Shown here: one piece after another, positions 23,137 to 34,939 of the stretch
How positions within the stretch are numbered: the first letter of the stretch is position 1
How the letters are laid out: every line of letters starts with the position of its first letter
NCBI GenBank assembly: GCA_012861695.1
Contig: JAAOOA010000266.1
Location: forward strand, 394,618 to 458,617
Direction: 5' to 3'
Source of the DNA: Trematomus loennbergii
Lineage: Eukaryota > Chordata > Actinopteri > Perciformes > Nototheniidae
Length of the DNA: 64,000 bases
Program-made: the position numbers and the translations under genes
Notes under the pieces: model-generated
The model's input: the letters and a program-made list of their open reading frames with translations, nothing else
What the model was told of the DNA's origin: nothing
Databases searched by the model: none

Positions 23137-23487
23137 TACAGATGTAGCAGCTTATTTCAGACTCCAGCTTACAGCTTCCTGCCTGCTACCTGCCTGCTAC
23201 CTGCCTAAGACCAGCATCTGGGAATGTTAAGCCCTCCCACTATTTTCCAAGAGGGCGTTGCCAGATTTTCAATTTCAGGATTTAACCAGGAGATGGCGCT
23301 TCATTCACAAATACAGAAAGACAACTTTTCATGGACTTTCAGTTTTGTTTAGAAGAGCATTTGAACACATCAATATTTTAGATCAAATAAAGTATATCTA
23401 ATCTTGTAATTCAATAATATAGTCTTTATATATTAAATAATCATAATAATAATGTAAATGTTTACATTACACTTCTTTATTTGTCAT

Positions 23488-23841
23488 GCGGTCTACCTAC
23501 GCTGTAAAATGTATTATCTCTTCGATTTACACACGGCATCTATTGCACTTCTGTCCATCCTGGGAGAGGGATCCCTCCTCTGTTGCTCTCCCCGAGGTTT
23601 CTCCCATTTTTCCCTTTGAAATGTGGGTTTTTCTCTGGAAGTTTTTCCTTGTACGATGTGAGGGTCTAAGGACAGAGGGTGTCGTTTTCTCATACTGATA
23701 TTCTGAACAAACTGTGCTGTTGTATTTGCTGTAAAGTGTCTTTACTGTAGGGTATTTTTATTATATGTACAGCACTTTGGCTCGACCAAAAATCGTTTAA
23801 AAATGTGCTATATAAATAAAACTTGATTTGATTTGATTTGA
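23488..23841 (+). mobile_element. 5'-truncated LINE 3' end with (TTGAT)n tail
   Basis: The segment carries the fish LINE 3' UTR signature CTGTCCATCCTGGGAGAGGG, TTTTCCTTGTACGATGTGAG, GGTCTAAGGACAGAGGGTGT and TGCTATATAAATAAAACTTG, ending in TTGATTTGATTTGATTTGAT. It interrupts element X exactly between sequences that are contiguous at 8395-8345 in the inverted copy. No coding sequence remains. I favour an RTE/Rex-type or related LINE but cannot fix the clade. Confidence 0.75.
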
Positions 23842-24906
23842 TGCTCATACTTTTACCTTTACAATCGTTTGCTTTAATATGCAGTATATTTTTTGTATAT
23901 TTTTGTGTTTGCTTCCTCCTGCTCCCTTTCGGACACATACTGTATGATTTATTATTATTATTAATATGAAGATATTATTAAGATAAGATAAGATAAGATG
24001 TTACTTTATTGATTGAACATTTTAGTTTAGAATGTGCTATCCCACGGTAATTCAGAAGGCTCACAGGTCACATTCCGACCATTATTTAAAACAATGGTGC
24101 TTTCATAATAATGATGAGAAACTATGAAATAAGAAATGAATCAAATTAAAATGTAATTATCATCATATATTATATAGTGTATTGTATTATTAAGTAATAT
24201 CATACATTAACCCCATTATAGCAGATGCCACATTGAATGGATGAACACATTTATGCATCAATAATTACAACAGAGTATTTCTAAATACAAGTTGTAATCT
24301 AATCCTCTTATTTTACACAATTGACAGACAGTGTTATTTGTACGTCAATAGTCATATATTGTCATAACCTTTTTGTGTGAAATAATTAATATTATTATTA
24401 TTTCCGCCCACTGTTTGGCGAGCTGCATGAGAAACTGACGGGCTGTCAGGAGAGAGAGAGAGGGAGAGAGGAAAAGAGAGGATCCGTTTCTCCCGTGTTA
24501 TTATCCAAAGTTAATGTAAACTTTTGAATAATGTACTTATTATTATAGTGATGAACATTAAAAACAAAGCACGTTGGCTGATTTTGGACCCCCTCACTAT
24601 TTGTTTTCACTACTTTAATTAAATGTTTGATAAGTGCATGCAGATCACAGTACAGTATGCTCGTTCAGTAAAACACGTACACAGATAAATTATTTTGTAT
24701 TCCAAAAATCAGGAAGTAAAGTCCCCTGGTTTGTGACAAGATGTGAAGTCAACAGATAGTCACTCAGAGGGGGGTACTATTTCTTTTCAAATGCATATAG
24801 GCAATGCCATTCATTTACATGTAGGCAACACTGCCCTTCCAGTCAAGAATTTGAATTTGAATGGGATGGGGAGACGTGTGTGATTAAAAATGCCAAACTA
24901 GGCTCA

Positions 24907-25857
24907 GGCGCCGTTTACACGAGGAGAAAACTGCTTGTATCTGCATAGTTTCGCGTGCGTATAGCCCTATTATTTACACGAGGCCGATAGAAACTGACCC
25001 CACAAACAATAACGGGTCCCAAGGTGGATAGATTTGCAAACGAAACGCTCTGGGGGGTCAACCGAGTCCGTGTAATCACCTCGATAAATATTTCCTGAAA
25101 AAATAGATAGCCCCGCCTCTCCCCACCTCTCCTGCTCACTGCTGTAGCAACTATCAAAAATAGCTGTGTTAATTAAACGCACAAGGGGTTCTTGAATGAA
25201 ATAATATTATAAAAGGCAAACCAGAATTGTTAACGCCCAATATACTCCTTAAACAAAATAAACAGAGTCAGATTTCATGCATTGATCCATTATATTGACA
25301 AAGGTGCATCTCACCCGGTGTTTGTAGAGAATATCTCTCTTTCTGAGCCGTCCTCTCCACAGAGACGTGCTTCTTGGTTTCTTTCAGTTAACTTCCCCGT
25401 TGCATTTATCCATATGCTGAGGAAATGACTATATCCCGCTGAATACCAGCAATCGCCACACACACTTCCTCCTGTCAGTAGCTACTGCTAGTGCTACTGC
25501 TACTGACCATGCTACAGATATTAGTGCAAAATCTACAGCTCCTCTACCACAACCATCAGCAACAAGTGGACATGGAGAATTACATGAACTACATGTTGCT
25601 AAATACACCGGGTGCTTAAACAGAAGGGTAGCCATGGCAACATTGTGGCGGGGCTGCTCGGGCTGCTCTTCTTCGGGCTTTTGGTGTATTTTGGCGGAAG
25701 TTACAGCGCCACTTACAGTCCGGCATATGTACTACAGCGTTTCCAGCGGCCTCGTTTGAACAGACACGTTAAATGAAACTAATGCATGTGAACAGAAGAC
25801 TTTTTTGAATACGCATACTGTGCATAAACGCAAACGGTCCCGTGTGAGTGAAAAGTT
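24907..25857 (-). mobile_element. Harbinger-like non-autonomous element, copy 2
   Basis: Inverted relative of 13601-14554. It starts GGCGCCGTTTACACGAGG and ends near CGCAAACGGTCCCGTGTGAG. Shared internal phrases are inverted between copies, for example AACGGGTCCCAAGGTGGATA here versus TATCCACCTTGGGACCCGTT at 14432. The TTA target seen around copy 1 is not clear here. No coding sequence. Confidence 0.6.
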
Positions 25858-25979
25858 TAACCACAAGAATCAATACTATATGAGCTACCACTAAACAACT
25901 CACAGTCTGAAAATTACCATTAATAAAAACCCTGAACGTTTACTTTTCGTTTTAAACATCGTTTTAAGGTGTAAACGTG

Positions 25980-26860
25980 TCATTTAGGAACTGCGACAGC
26001 ATAAATATGCGAACACAAACCTACAGACTGCTGGAGAAGAGATATCACAGGGGGGGGTTGGGACACACACATTCCGATGGCCAATTAGTTTTAAACAAAG
26101 AGTATTCTCAACATAGGCCTACAGTAGGCAGGGGGGTGGGGGCTGGTGAACGGTATGGTCAATGTTTGTAAACACTGTGACATTTTGACTTTATTTGATC
26201 ATTTTAGTTAAAAACTAACGTTCATATTTCTCTTTTTGAGTAGAGCAATATGAATATGTTACTGGCTGACCCAGCCCCATGGTCTGTCACAGTAGTGCGG
26301 GAAAGAGAAGTGCACTGTTTCGCCTGGCTGGACCTGTAATTTACAGGAAAGGAGTGCACGCTACTAAAGAGACACGTTACCATGGAAACCAAACAATGGT
26401 GTTGCTGTATTGAAGTCCGAGTGGAAACAGTAGCATTTGGAGCGTTATGTTAGAATGAAACAGCCAGGTCGTGACTCACAAAAAAAAAACGTTACTTCAC
26501 TAACTGTAAGCTTGTCACTCAGAGTAACCTACAGTTAACTTAACTGCTGGAGAAGAAAGATCAGGGGGGGGGGAGAGAGCTGTGGCTGATGGGCCATTAG
26601 GTGTGTAAACACACAGCATTCAGACTGTTTAAAAAACGGTAACAACGGACAATTTTTCTTAGCGGATGCATGTCAATTTAAATCAATACATACAACTATT
26701 TTTTAAATCAATAAAAACATTTTCTAAATCCATAAAAGCATTTCAATTAATATTGGGAGTCATGTCGTTACTTTGTTGAGAATGTGGCCATGTAATAAGC
26801 GGGATAATTTGCAGCGGGTTTAACCAGGAGATGGCGCTATATATTAAATAACTATGGCCA
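25980..26860 (+). repeat. Direct repeat unit a within element X copy 2
   Basis: This unit recurs at 29199-29832 in the same orientation. Shared phrases include CTACAGACTGCTGGAGAAGA, CCTGGCTGGACCTGTAATTT, CATGGAAACCAAACAATGGT and GAATGTGGCCATGTAATAAG. The end at 26815-26850 (TTTAACCAGGAGATGGCGCT) instead matches 23283-23303. The two units differ by short deletions and G-run length changes. Unit a is longer because it keeps the 26050-26200 segment. Confidence 0.7.
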
Positions 26861-29140
26861 AACTAAGACTTAGTTTTTCACAAGAGAAAATGCAGATATT
26901 ATATAAAAAACTAAAGTTAAAATCTTGTTTTTAATGCCCAAGAGCAATAAATCACCGACCCCCCTCTGAGTGAATACCTGTTAACTTAACATCTTGTCAC
27001 AAGCTTTTTGGAAGAAAAGAATGACCCAAGAGACCTGTAGTTGACTAATTACAGGCCTCAATAAAGTGTATACATTGATTTAGTTGACAGTCCAGTTTAG
27101 CTTTCCTGTGGCATTATGTATTTGTGATTCACTGAATATTTTGTACAACCCAACAGGAAAAGCTAAACAAACATTATAAGGAAAACAATTTGTCTCCCTC
27201 TGTTTGCATCTCTGTCTGTCTTAGTCTACTGTATATGTCAGTCTTTCTGTCTCTTTCTCCTTCTCTCTCCTCTCATCATCTAATAACTCTAAAATCAAAT
27301 TGCATTACTCTCCACTTTACTGGTCATTTGGTACCTTCAGGACTGCCTCTTCCGCTGGCCAAAGGAGAACATGACTAATGACCCATGATGAATTAATTGA
27401 ATCATTCCTCTCTGGCCAAATCATTCTGACAATGTGACCACTAAATTCCACAATTGCTCAGAATGGCACCCCTAATTATGTTTGAGTGTTACTGGTGCTT
27501 CTAGGTGGACTGGGTGAGGGCAGTGGGTGCATTTCTGAACTCTTATTTAAACATCACAGAGATATTGTTTGATGGAATCTTCCTTTATTTTATGTATCAC
27601 CATATATGTGTATGTATGCCTAATTAATGTCTGGGACATGGATAACTAATGCCACACGAACAACACAATATATTTGGCTGTCCTTCATAGATTAAAACCA
27701 ATTACATGATGAAGGGTTGGACATCTAATCCTGTTGGATATGTTCTATCCAGATATATACCCAAAACAGCATTCATTTATCAAAACATACATTGTTTCCT
27801 TGGTATGTTGAAGGTAAGTGCACGCTGACATGCATGAGACAGTAATGTGATACATTTGGTGTCCCTTTGTCCAAGAAAAGCAACAAAGCACCGACTAACA
27901 TCAGAGCAGAGATAAAATAGAGCCTGAAAACACCCAGGTAATCATCAAGGAACCTATTTAAAAAAAAAAAGAAAATCTTAGAATAATGCTGACTGTTTTG
28001 AATGGCAAATGTTGTCAGCCATCATGACTGCATCTCCTCTGAGAGATAGACATTGGGTCGCAGGAACAGCACCTAAGGCTATGATTATGACACATTTTAA
28101 ATGCTGTTATACTGACAACCTTAATCCCAACTGAACAGTAGCTTAGCTACTTGGCACTAAGAGTACAGATATGTCTACCCTTTCTTTTCAGAGTGTAATA
28201 TCTGCATTTTCTCTTTTGGTTTGAATAGGAGAAGGGCAATGGTTATCGATGGTGCTTTTACAGCCTATTGTATACGAACTGTGTGATTTATATTGCTTTT
28301 CAAATGCATATAAGCCCCCCATTTACACTGCACTTCCCGTCAAGACTATGAATAGCACTTAGTTAGATCACTTTACAGATCAGGTTGGACCAGCCCTGTC
28401 GCTACTCTCTACAGGTCCGCTCCATTTCCTACTGCAGATCAAAAAAAGCTAAAAATATGTATTTCTTAATAAACTAAATAGGCCACCATTGGTAGCAGTT
28501 CTCATTATATACTTCTCAGTAACTGCTCCCCTTAAATTAAATGTATTCTGTAGATAAATGTAAACGTTCACCATCCCCCACCCGCCTACTGTATGTGCTT
28601 TTTGACATGTAAATGGGAAACTACCCCCTCTGAGTGAATACCTGTTGTACCTGTCTGGGGCTAAGCCCATAGGACGATGCTCTGATGTCATCACCCTCGC
28701 ACATTTGTCATATTTTTACAAAAACGATGTTAACACTTTCTCGTTCTTAATATATGCTATTTTAGGGTCGATTGTTGAATTTACTTTAAAATAGCAGATC
28801 ACTGTGATTCGGCTTAGTGAACGCGTGGCTCCTCCGTGCAGAGAGGCCCCCCCCCCCGTTTAAAGGGAACAATAGCTGTAAATCGATGCACATTTTAAAT
28901 GCTCTTAGCTGAAGCTGTTAACAACAATCAGTGACAGTCTAGCTTTATTAAAATATACTGTAGGCATGTTTGTTTGTGTGCCATCTGTGCAGCAAAGGCA
29001 ACAAGTGGTAAATACAGCATGTCTCATTCATAGTTGTATTTATCATCTAAATTTGCCGAAACAAGTTTAATATTCTGAAAGGCAAGACTTTGTTTATTTG
29101 AAATCAGATGAAAACAAACTGTAACGGACCCTGCCGTGTT
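26861..29140. other. Mosaic of short repeat pieces between direct repeat units
   Basis: No gene is recognised. Short pieces recur elsewhere: TTTTCAAATGCATATA at 28298 also near 24783, CCCCCTCTGAGTGAATACCT at 26958 and 28623, and the 28650-28850 block also at 22480-22640. 27190-27290 is CT-rich simple sequence. Confidence 0.45.
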
Positions 29141-29198
29141 ATCTTGATATTTCCGGCACAGACCCTTTCATACCGGCAATGCGCGATAGAAACAAGAG

Positions 29199-29832
29199 GA
29201 ACTGCGACAGCATAAATATGCGAACACAAACCTACAGACTGCTGGAGAAGAGATATCACAGGGGGGGGGGACTTTATTTGATCATTTCAGTTAAAAACTA
29301 ACGTTCATATTTCATATTACTGTTTTGCCTGGCTGGACCTGTAATTTACAGGAAAGGAGTGCACGCCACTAAAGAGACACGCTACCATGGAAACCAAACA
29401 ATGGTGTTGCTGTATTGAAGTCCGAGTGGAAACAGTCATATTGGAGCGTTATGTTAGAATGAAACAGCGAGGTTGTGACTCACAAAAAAAAAGTGTTACT
29501 TCACTAACTGTAAGCCTTGTCACTCAGAGTAACCTACAGTTAACTTAACTGTTGGAAAAGAAAGATCAGGGGGGGGAGAGAGCTGTGATGGGCCATTAGG
29601 AGTGTGAACACACAGCTGAGAGCTGCCGTTTCATTCTGACTGTTTAAAAAACGGTAACAACGGACTATTTTTCTTAGCGGATGCAATGTAATTTAAATCA
29701 ATACATACAACTATTTTTTAAATCAATAAAAATATTTTCTAAATCCATAAAAGCATTTTAATTAATATTGGGAGTCATGTCGTTACTTTGTTGAGAATGT
29801 GGCCATGTAATAAGCGGGATAATTTGCAGCGA
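29199..29832 (+). repeat. Direct repeat unit b within element X copy 2
   Basis: Second copy of the unit at 25980-26815, preceded at 29140-29200 by CGGCACAGACCCTTTCATAC, which matches 7601-7630 in reverse. Unit b joins directly to the part of element X at 29880-30753, so it may represent the ancestral arrangement. Confidence 0.65.
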
Positions 29833-30115
29833 CTTGGTCATTATGGGGAAAAATAACACCCAGGGATCAAGATCCCTCTGCGACGCGACGCGGAGGGATC
29901 AGTAATTCTTTGTGAATTACTGAGTTTAGGCACGTTAATAACATTTTAATGAAGTTGAATACAGTATATTCATATTTGTCAGTGATTTCATGTCAATTCG
30001 GCGAACATAAACGATTAAATTAGGATTAAAAATCGAGAGCCGGCTGCTGTTCGTTTTTTTCGACTAAACAACATTATTTTGTTAAATAACAACATGGTGA
30101 TGTTTTGTAAATGAT

Positions 30116-30662
30116 TACATGTCTCTTATTTAGCACAGACTATGATCCTATCCGTGACATATGGATCTTAACAAAGATCCGCTATACATTAGTACCAGAC
30201 ATACTGTACATCCAGCTTACTGTGTCGAAGTTGATTTCACATGACTCCAGTGTGGAACCCCACTGCACCCCCTGGTGGATCAATGATCCATTGCAGCTGG
30301 CTTCACAATAATTAAATTTATTTATCACGGGGGCGGTATCAAGTCAGACTGGGGGCCGGCCGGCCATCACGGAACGTGCACGAACCAATCACGACCCTCA
30401 CGTTTTAAACTGTCCAAAATAAGACGCTCCATCTGTAGCACAGACTATTATCCTATCCGTGACATATGGATCTTAACAAAGATCCGCTATACATTAGTAC
30501 CAGACATACTGTACATCCAGCTTACTGTATCGAAGTTGATTTCACATGAGCTCCAGTGTGGAACCCCACTGCACCCCCTGGTGGATCAATGATCCATTGC
30601 AGCTGGCTTCACAATAATTACATTTATTTATCACGGGGGCGGTCTCAAGTCAGACTGGAGGC
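30116..30662 (+). repeat. Tandem duplication near the end of element X copy 2
   Basis: Two ~230-bp units, 30131-30356 and 30438-30657, share TATCCTATCCGTGACATATG-like sequence, GATCTTAACAAAGATCCGCT, ATTAGTACCAGACATACTGT and CTGGTGGATCAATGATCCAT. GGATCATGGATCCACCAGGGG near 5745 is the inverted counterpart in copy 1. The duplication is specific to copy 2. Confidence 0.7.
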
Positions 30663-30753
30663 TGTCTCTTGATCAGGGCAAATCACGGGCCGTTCACGGG
30701 CCGACCACGACCCTCGCGTTTCAAACTGTCCTAAATTAGCTGCTACATCTGTA

Positions 30754-31742
30754 TATCCATGCAGCTTTAATAAGCCCCTACGGGACGATTCTCCCATGTG
30801 GCTGCCCCATGTCTGGAGTCCTCCACTGAGGCTATTGGACTATGAAAGCTCTGATTGGCTTTGGTTGTTTGCTAAATGCTAACGTTAGCCTAGCCAAATA
30901 AGTTACTTTGATGCTTGTATGATCTTTGGCTTTGCTATCATGATAGGCTGCGCCGTTATTCCAATTTAGAATTAATAAAATAGAATAAAGTTAAATAAAT
31001 GGTATAAACTTCCAAAGTATAAATGTGCAATCAAAGAAAAAACAAGATATACAGTATAGAATAAGACATTATACATATGTCCAATAAAGATAAAATAAAA
31101 TAAAAAGAATAAGGCAGGAAGGACTTCCTGTTTGATGGCCACACAACATCACGTTTCTGATACTGTATCTGTATCATCTGCAGCTAAATACCAGATTCCA
31201 GATCACTCACAGTGAAGTTTCCCTCCACTTAGTCATCTCAGGCTGAAGGAGCAGCAGGAACTCTCTGCGCTCTAATGATTTTTATCCAAGTTGCACTTAC
31301 GGCTCACCCTGAGGCTTTCCTGCAAGCACTCTCTCTCTGGTTACTATTTTACCTTTTATCTTTTTCAAAAAGGTTTTTTGTAAGAATTTAAAATAGCTTT
31401 GCAGCAATTATAACAATAATTGTACATTTAAAATAAATCTTTGTTTCATTGAATTCTACTGGAACTGCCACATTCTGTGGATTCACTTTTTGGCTTTCAA
31501 GCCAAGCAAATGGCTTGAAAGCCATTTTCAAGCCACCTTTGGTGGACTTAAAATCATGAATTAGCACAGTTGACCATCTCTCATCTTTAGTGCTGACCTT
31601 CGAAGGAACAGAATGGATGAATCTTTTTGGTGCGTTGCATTATTATAAAAAAAAGAGCAACTGCAGACGGTTACACATAGGAAGTTGGAAGTTTAAATAC
31701 AGTGTGAGAACTCATTGTCCTTTTAACAACCATGATTATAGC
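30754..31742. other. Non-coding intronic sequence
   Basis: No gene or classified repeat is recognised. A short imperfect hairpin occurs at 31493-31547 (GGCTTTCAAGCCAAGC / GCTTGAAAGCC). Confidence 0.45.
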
Positions 31743-32472
31743 CAGGGGTGCACATAACTGGTACGCAGGTACGCATGTGCGGCAACAATCTGAAATGCGT
31801 ACCGTCACTTGTGTCACAAAGCGCATTTGCGTACCGACGTAAGCTTTTCCAGAAGGCGGTTAGATCACCGGACGACAGAGTCGGTCTCCGTGTGCACAGA
31901 CAGGGCTGCTGTTAACGTCGGTCTGGTAGTTAACTCCACTACCACCCACCCCCCCATTGACATTCGCGATACAGAGGGCTTCATGGGAACTTTGAGGGGA
32001 GCCAGAAGTTGGAGTACCAAACTCTGGGTGTTTCTCAATCGCGAGTACGCTTGCTTGGTAGCACATGTCTGCCGAGCATCTTGCTTCAGAAGCGAGTCAA
32101 GAATCCTTCCTGGCATTCGGAAAACGAAGTGTGCAACACGCTAGCAAGTGTGCAGGTGTGCGTCATATGAGAGGCCCCGCCTTACATCTTCCGCCACAGA
32201 TTTGGGGAAATTGGTCCGTGCGCAAAGCATTGTGGGGATTTTAAGACCGCGGAGTCTACTCATGTGCAGCCTCGATATTTCTCCAAACGGAGTACGCCGG
32301 GCTCGGTAGATTTCCAAGTATGCTGGAGATTGGAACAGTACTTCGGCGGCACTCGATGACGTAGTATGCTTGAAATAGTGGCTCTGAAGCAGCTTTACTC
32401 GACATTGAGAAACACCCACTGACTCCAGGTACTCATCTGAGTACCTCACTGAGAAAGTTGTGTGCACCCCTG
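31743..32472 (+). mobile_element. Non-autonomous hAT with ATTATAGC duplication
   Basis: Ends CAGGGGTGCACATAAC and GTTGTGTGCACCCCTG are inverted. A perfect 8-bp duplication ATTATAGC flanks it (31735-31742 and 32473-32480). The element is 730 bp and has no transposase. It contains a second inverted-repeat element at about 32027-32417. Confidence 0.9.
32027..32417. mobile_element. Nested inverted-repeat element with GGGTGTTTCTCAAT ends
   Basis: The left end GGGTGTTTCTCAATCGCGAG and right end CGACATTGAGAAACACCC are inverted, and the subterminal GAGTACGC / GTACTC words also pair. It lies wholly within the hAT MITE, so it inserted later. No target duplication is certain and the superfamily is not assigned. 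Confidence 0.6.
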
Positions 32473-32480
32473 ATTATAGC

Positions 32481-33126
32481 TCAATGCTGTCTTAATTTAT
32501 ATTAAAACTGTAGCTTTATTAACACAGTGAGATTGAGATGTCACAAATGAGACAGCCAGATAAAGACAGCTTGAAACTTGAGAGTGAAATCTTAACGGCA
32601 GCGGTGCTCCATCATGCATAGCGAGCTGAGACAGCAGGGATGAAGTGTCAAGAGTCCGGACACTCAGCCTACAACACGGTCTGTGGAACACATCCTCTGA
32701 CTCTCACATAAACATATTTTGTGAGAAGGGTTCTTTTTCATGTTTCCTCAACAACAAATGTCTGTTGGACATAAAATGTTCCCTGACATAAATGTGCCTC
32801 TGTTCATTGGTCACTTCTGGAGCCTGAGTCTCAGACAGATGTCTCTTTCCCTCAGGCTGCAGTAAAAGAGGGCTTTGCTGCTGCTTATCTGTAGTTTTCT
32901 AAAAGTTTCTGTTATCTCGGGAAAGACAAAACTCTCACCGGAAACAATTAAAACATGTAGACCTTTTGCATTATAAAGCAGTGATCAGTAGATTGCTTTT
33001 TTATCTTTATCATTGACGCTAACAGCACATTTCTGTGTAGTCATTCCTGTGCTGGGGATTTTCCTTGAAAAGGACTTTTTGCGTAGAGGGCGCTGCGTTT
33101 TAATCTGATGGCTGTCACTGCTGATA
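32481..33126. other. Non-coding intronic sequence
   Basis: No gene or repeat is recognised before the Tc1-like element. Confidence 0.45.
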
Positions 33127-34074
33127 CAGTGCATCCGGAAAGTATTCATACCACATTTTGTTATGTTACAGCCATATTTCAAAATGGATTAAATTCATTT
33201 TTTTCTCAATATTCGAGACACAATACCCCATAATGACCAAATGGAAAACGTTTTAAAATATGTTTTGTAAATGAATTAAAAATAAAACACTCAAATATCA
33301 CTTAAACATAAGTATTCACACCCTTTACTCAATACTTTGTTGAAGCACCTTTGGCAGCAATTACAGCCTTAAGTATTATTGAGTATGATGCGACAAGCTG
33401 GCACACCTATCTTTGGGCAGTTGCTCCCATTCTTCTTTGAAGATCGTCTCAAGCTCCATCAGCTTGGATGGGGAGCATCGGTGCACAGCCATTTTCAGAT
33501 CTCTCCAGAGATATTCAATCAGGCTCAAGTCTGGGCTCTGGCTGGGCCCCTCAAGGACATTCACAGACTTGTCCTGAAGCCACTCCTTTGTTATCGTGTC
33601 TGTGTGCTTAGGGTCGTTGTCCTGTTGAAGGGTGAACCTTCGCCCCAGTCTGAGGTCCACAGCGCTCTGGAGCAGGTTTTCATCAATGATCTCCCTGTAC
33701 ATTGCTGCATTCATCTTTCCTTTGATCCTGACTAGTCTCCAAGTTCCTGCCGCTGAAAAACATCCCCACAGCATGATGCTGCACCACCATGCTTCACTGT
33801 AGGGATGGTGTTGGCCAGGTGTTGAGGGGGGATGCGGTGCCCCACAAATATAATCAAATTCTGTGGGAAGCACTGTATGTACATGTGATATTTCATTTCA
33901 TTATTTTTAACACGTTTGCAAAATATTCTTTAAAAACGTCTTCGCTTTGTCATTAAGGGGTATTGTGTGTGGGATATTGAGAACAAAAAATAATTTAATC
34001 CATTTAGAAATAAGGCTGTAACATAACAAAATGTGAAAAAAGTTAAGGGGTATGAATACTTTCCGGATGCACTG
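33127..34074 (-). mobile_element. Internally deleted Tc1-like transposon
   Basis: Ends CAGTGCATCCGGAAAGTATT and AATACTTTCCGGATGCACTG are exact inverses, flanked by TA (33125-33126 and 34075-34076), the Tc1/mariner target. At 948 bp it is shorter than the usual 1.3-1.6 kb. It keeps the C-terminal half of the transposase on the minus strand and lacks the paired-like DNA-binding half and first catalytic Asp. Inverted-repeat homology extends inward well past the ends (GTTATGTTACAGCC versus GGCTGTAACATAAC). Confidence 0.9.
33376..33873 (-). pseudogene. Tc1-like transposase, C-terminal half
   Basis: Homology to Tc1 transposases begins at about 33820 (YSEAWWCSIMLWGCFSAAGT) and continues through the second catalytic Asp in LQQDNDPKHT and the Glu in LSLIEYLWRDLK. 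The spacing is 34 residues, as in DD34E. The N-terminal helix-turn-helix pair and first Asp are absent. The first ~17 codons derive from sequence across the deletion junction. The protein would not be catalytically competent. It matches typical Tc1 proteins only for its last ~150 of ~340 residues. Confidence 0.9.
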
Positions 34075-34076
34075 TA

Positions 34077-34461
34077 TCAACTGAAACAAATGATTTTTTT
34101 AGGACAAGCATAGTGTGCTGCTGATCTCAGATTGTTTCAGCTGCAGACGGAGGCTCCGTGTGATGGAGACTGTTGTCGACCTCTCTCCTCCACCGCAGGC
34201 TGTCTAACAAACACAAAACATAACCAAATATTGCTTTAAGGCTCCCTTTAACATGTTGAGATTGAGAAATAACCTTGTCCTTGTCCTCTGGGGAAATGTC
34301 TAATGACATGAAACCTGTTAGTTTAGTTGTCATGACGATGGACGTTTTGAGATATGATCTCAGTCGGTGCTATTAAGTCAGTGAAGTGGAAATGCTGGAA
34401 CTAAAACATGCCTTGCTGGTTATTTTACCTGAACTAAGTTTTCAAACTATGTTTTAGTCAA
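34077..34461. other. Non-coding intronic sequence
   Basis: No gene or repeat is recognised. Confidence 0.45.
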
Positions 34462-34840
34462 TTAAAGGTGGGGTATGTAATTTATTTCAGAAACACTTTT
34501 TGTTATATTCCATGGAATGCTCTTAACATCCCGATAGCAATGAATATATGAAATGCTTTGACAATAAATACATAAAACAATTTCATCTGTGGAAGCCGTA
34601 GCGCTGTAAAAAGCACGACCAATCATTTTAGCCGGACCGGCTAAAGTAACTGGATGGCCTACCTGCCTGTCAGCCTTCCATCTGTGCACAAACTTATCTC
34701 GTGCCCTCATTGGTCATGTGCGCGTTCGTGTGTGTTGGAGGAGGGGCTCTGTAAGGAAGTGGCAGATTTTTCCAGTTGTGTATTTTCAAATTCTAGCGCA
34801 CTCGAGCTGGTTTCTCCAAAATTACCTACCCCACCTTTAA
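34462..34840 (+). mobile_element. Second TTAA-flanked MITE family
   Basis: A 379-bp element with TTAA at both ends (34462-34465 and 34837-34840) and inverted ends AGGTGGGGTATGTAAT / ATTACCTACCCCACCT. Like the family at 529-1236 it starts AGGT next to TTAA, but the rest differs. Piggybac-type mobilisation is inferred from the target. No coding sequence. Confidence 0.75.
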
Positions 34841-34939
34841 CTAATTGTTTTTGACCAATCATTTATCTCTAGTCACTGTAATGACAGTTGCTCTGATGGT
34901 GCTAGACTTTGCTTATTCAACAGTCACTGACAGTCCGAA

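Larger units (their letters stand above)
23137..30753 (-). mobile_element. Unclassified long non-coding element X, copy 2 (inverted, expanded)
   Basis: Inverted relative of 5600-8823. The ends are TACAGATGTAGCAGCTTATT at 23137 and AATTAGCTGCTACATCTGTA ending at 30753, inverted to each other and both followed by TA. Going inward from 23137, 23225-24630 matches 8020-8780, with a LINE tail inserted at 23488-23841. A Harbinger-like element lies at 24907-25857. The 25980-26815 segment is repeated at 29199-29832, and 29880-30753 matches 5600-6610. The extra length comes from these insertions and internal duplications. No transposase is seen. Confidence 0.55.

Noticed and set aside
31809..32144. 111-codon open frame on the + strand
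   Set aside because: It lies wholly within the non-autonomous hAT at 31743-32472 and its nested element, on GC-rich inverted repeats, and shows no motif.
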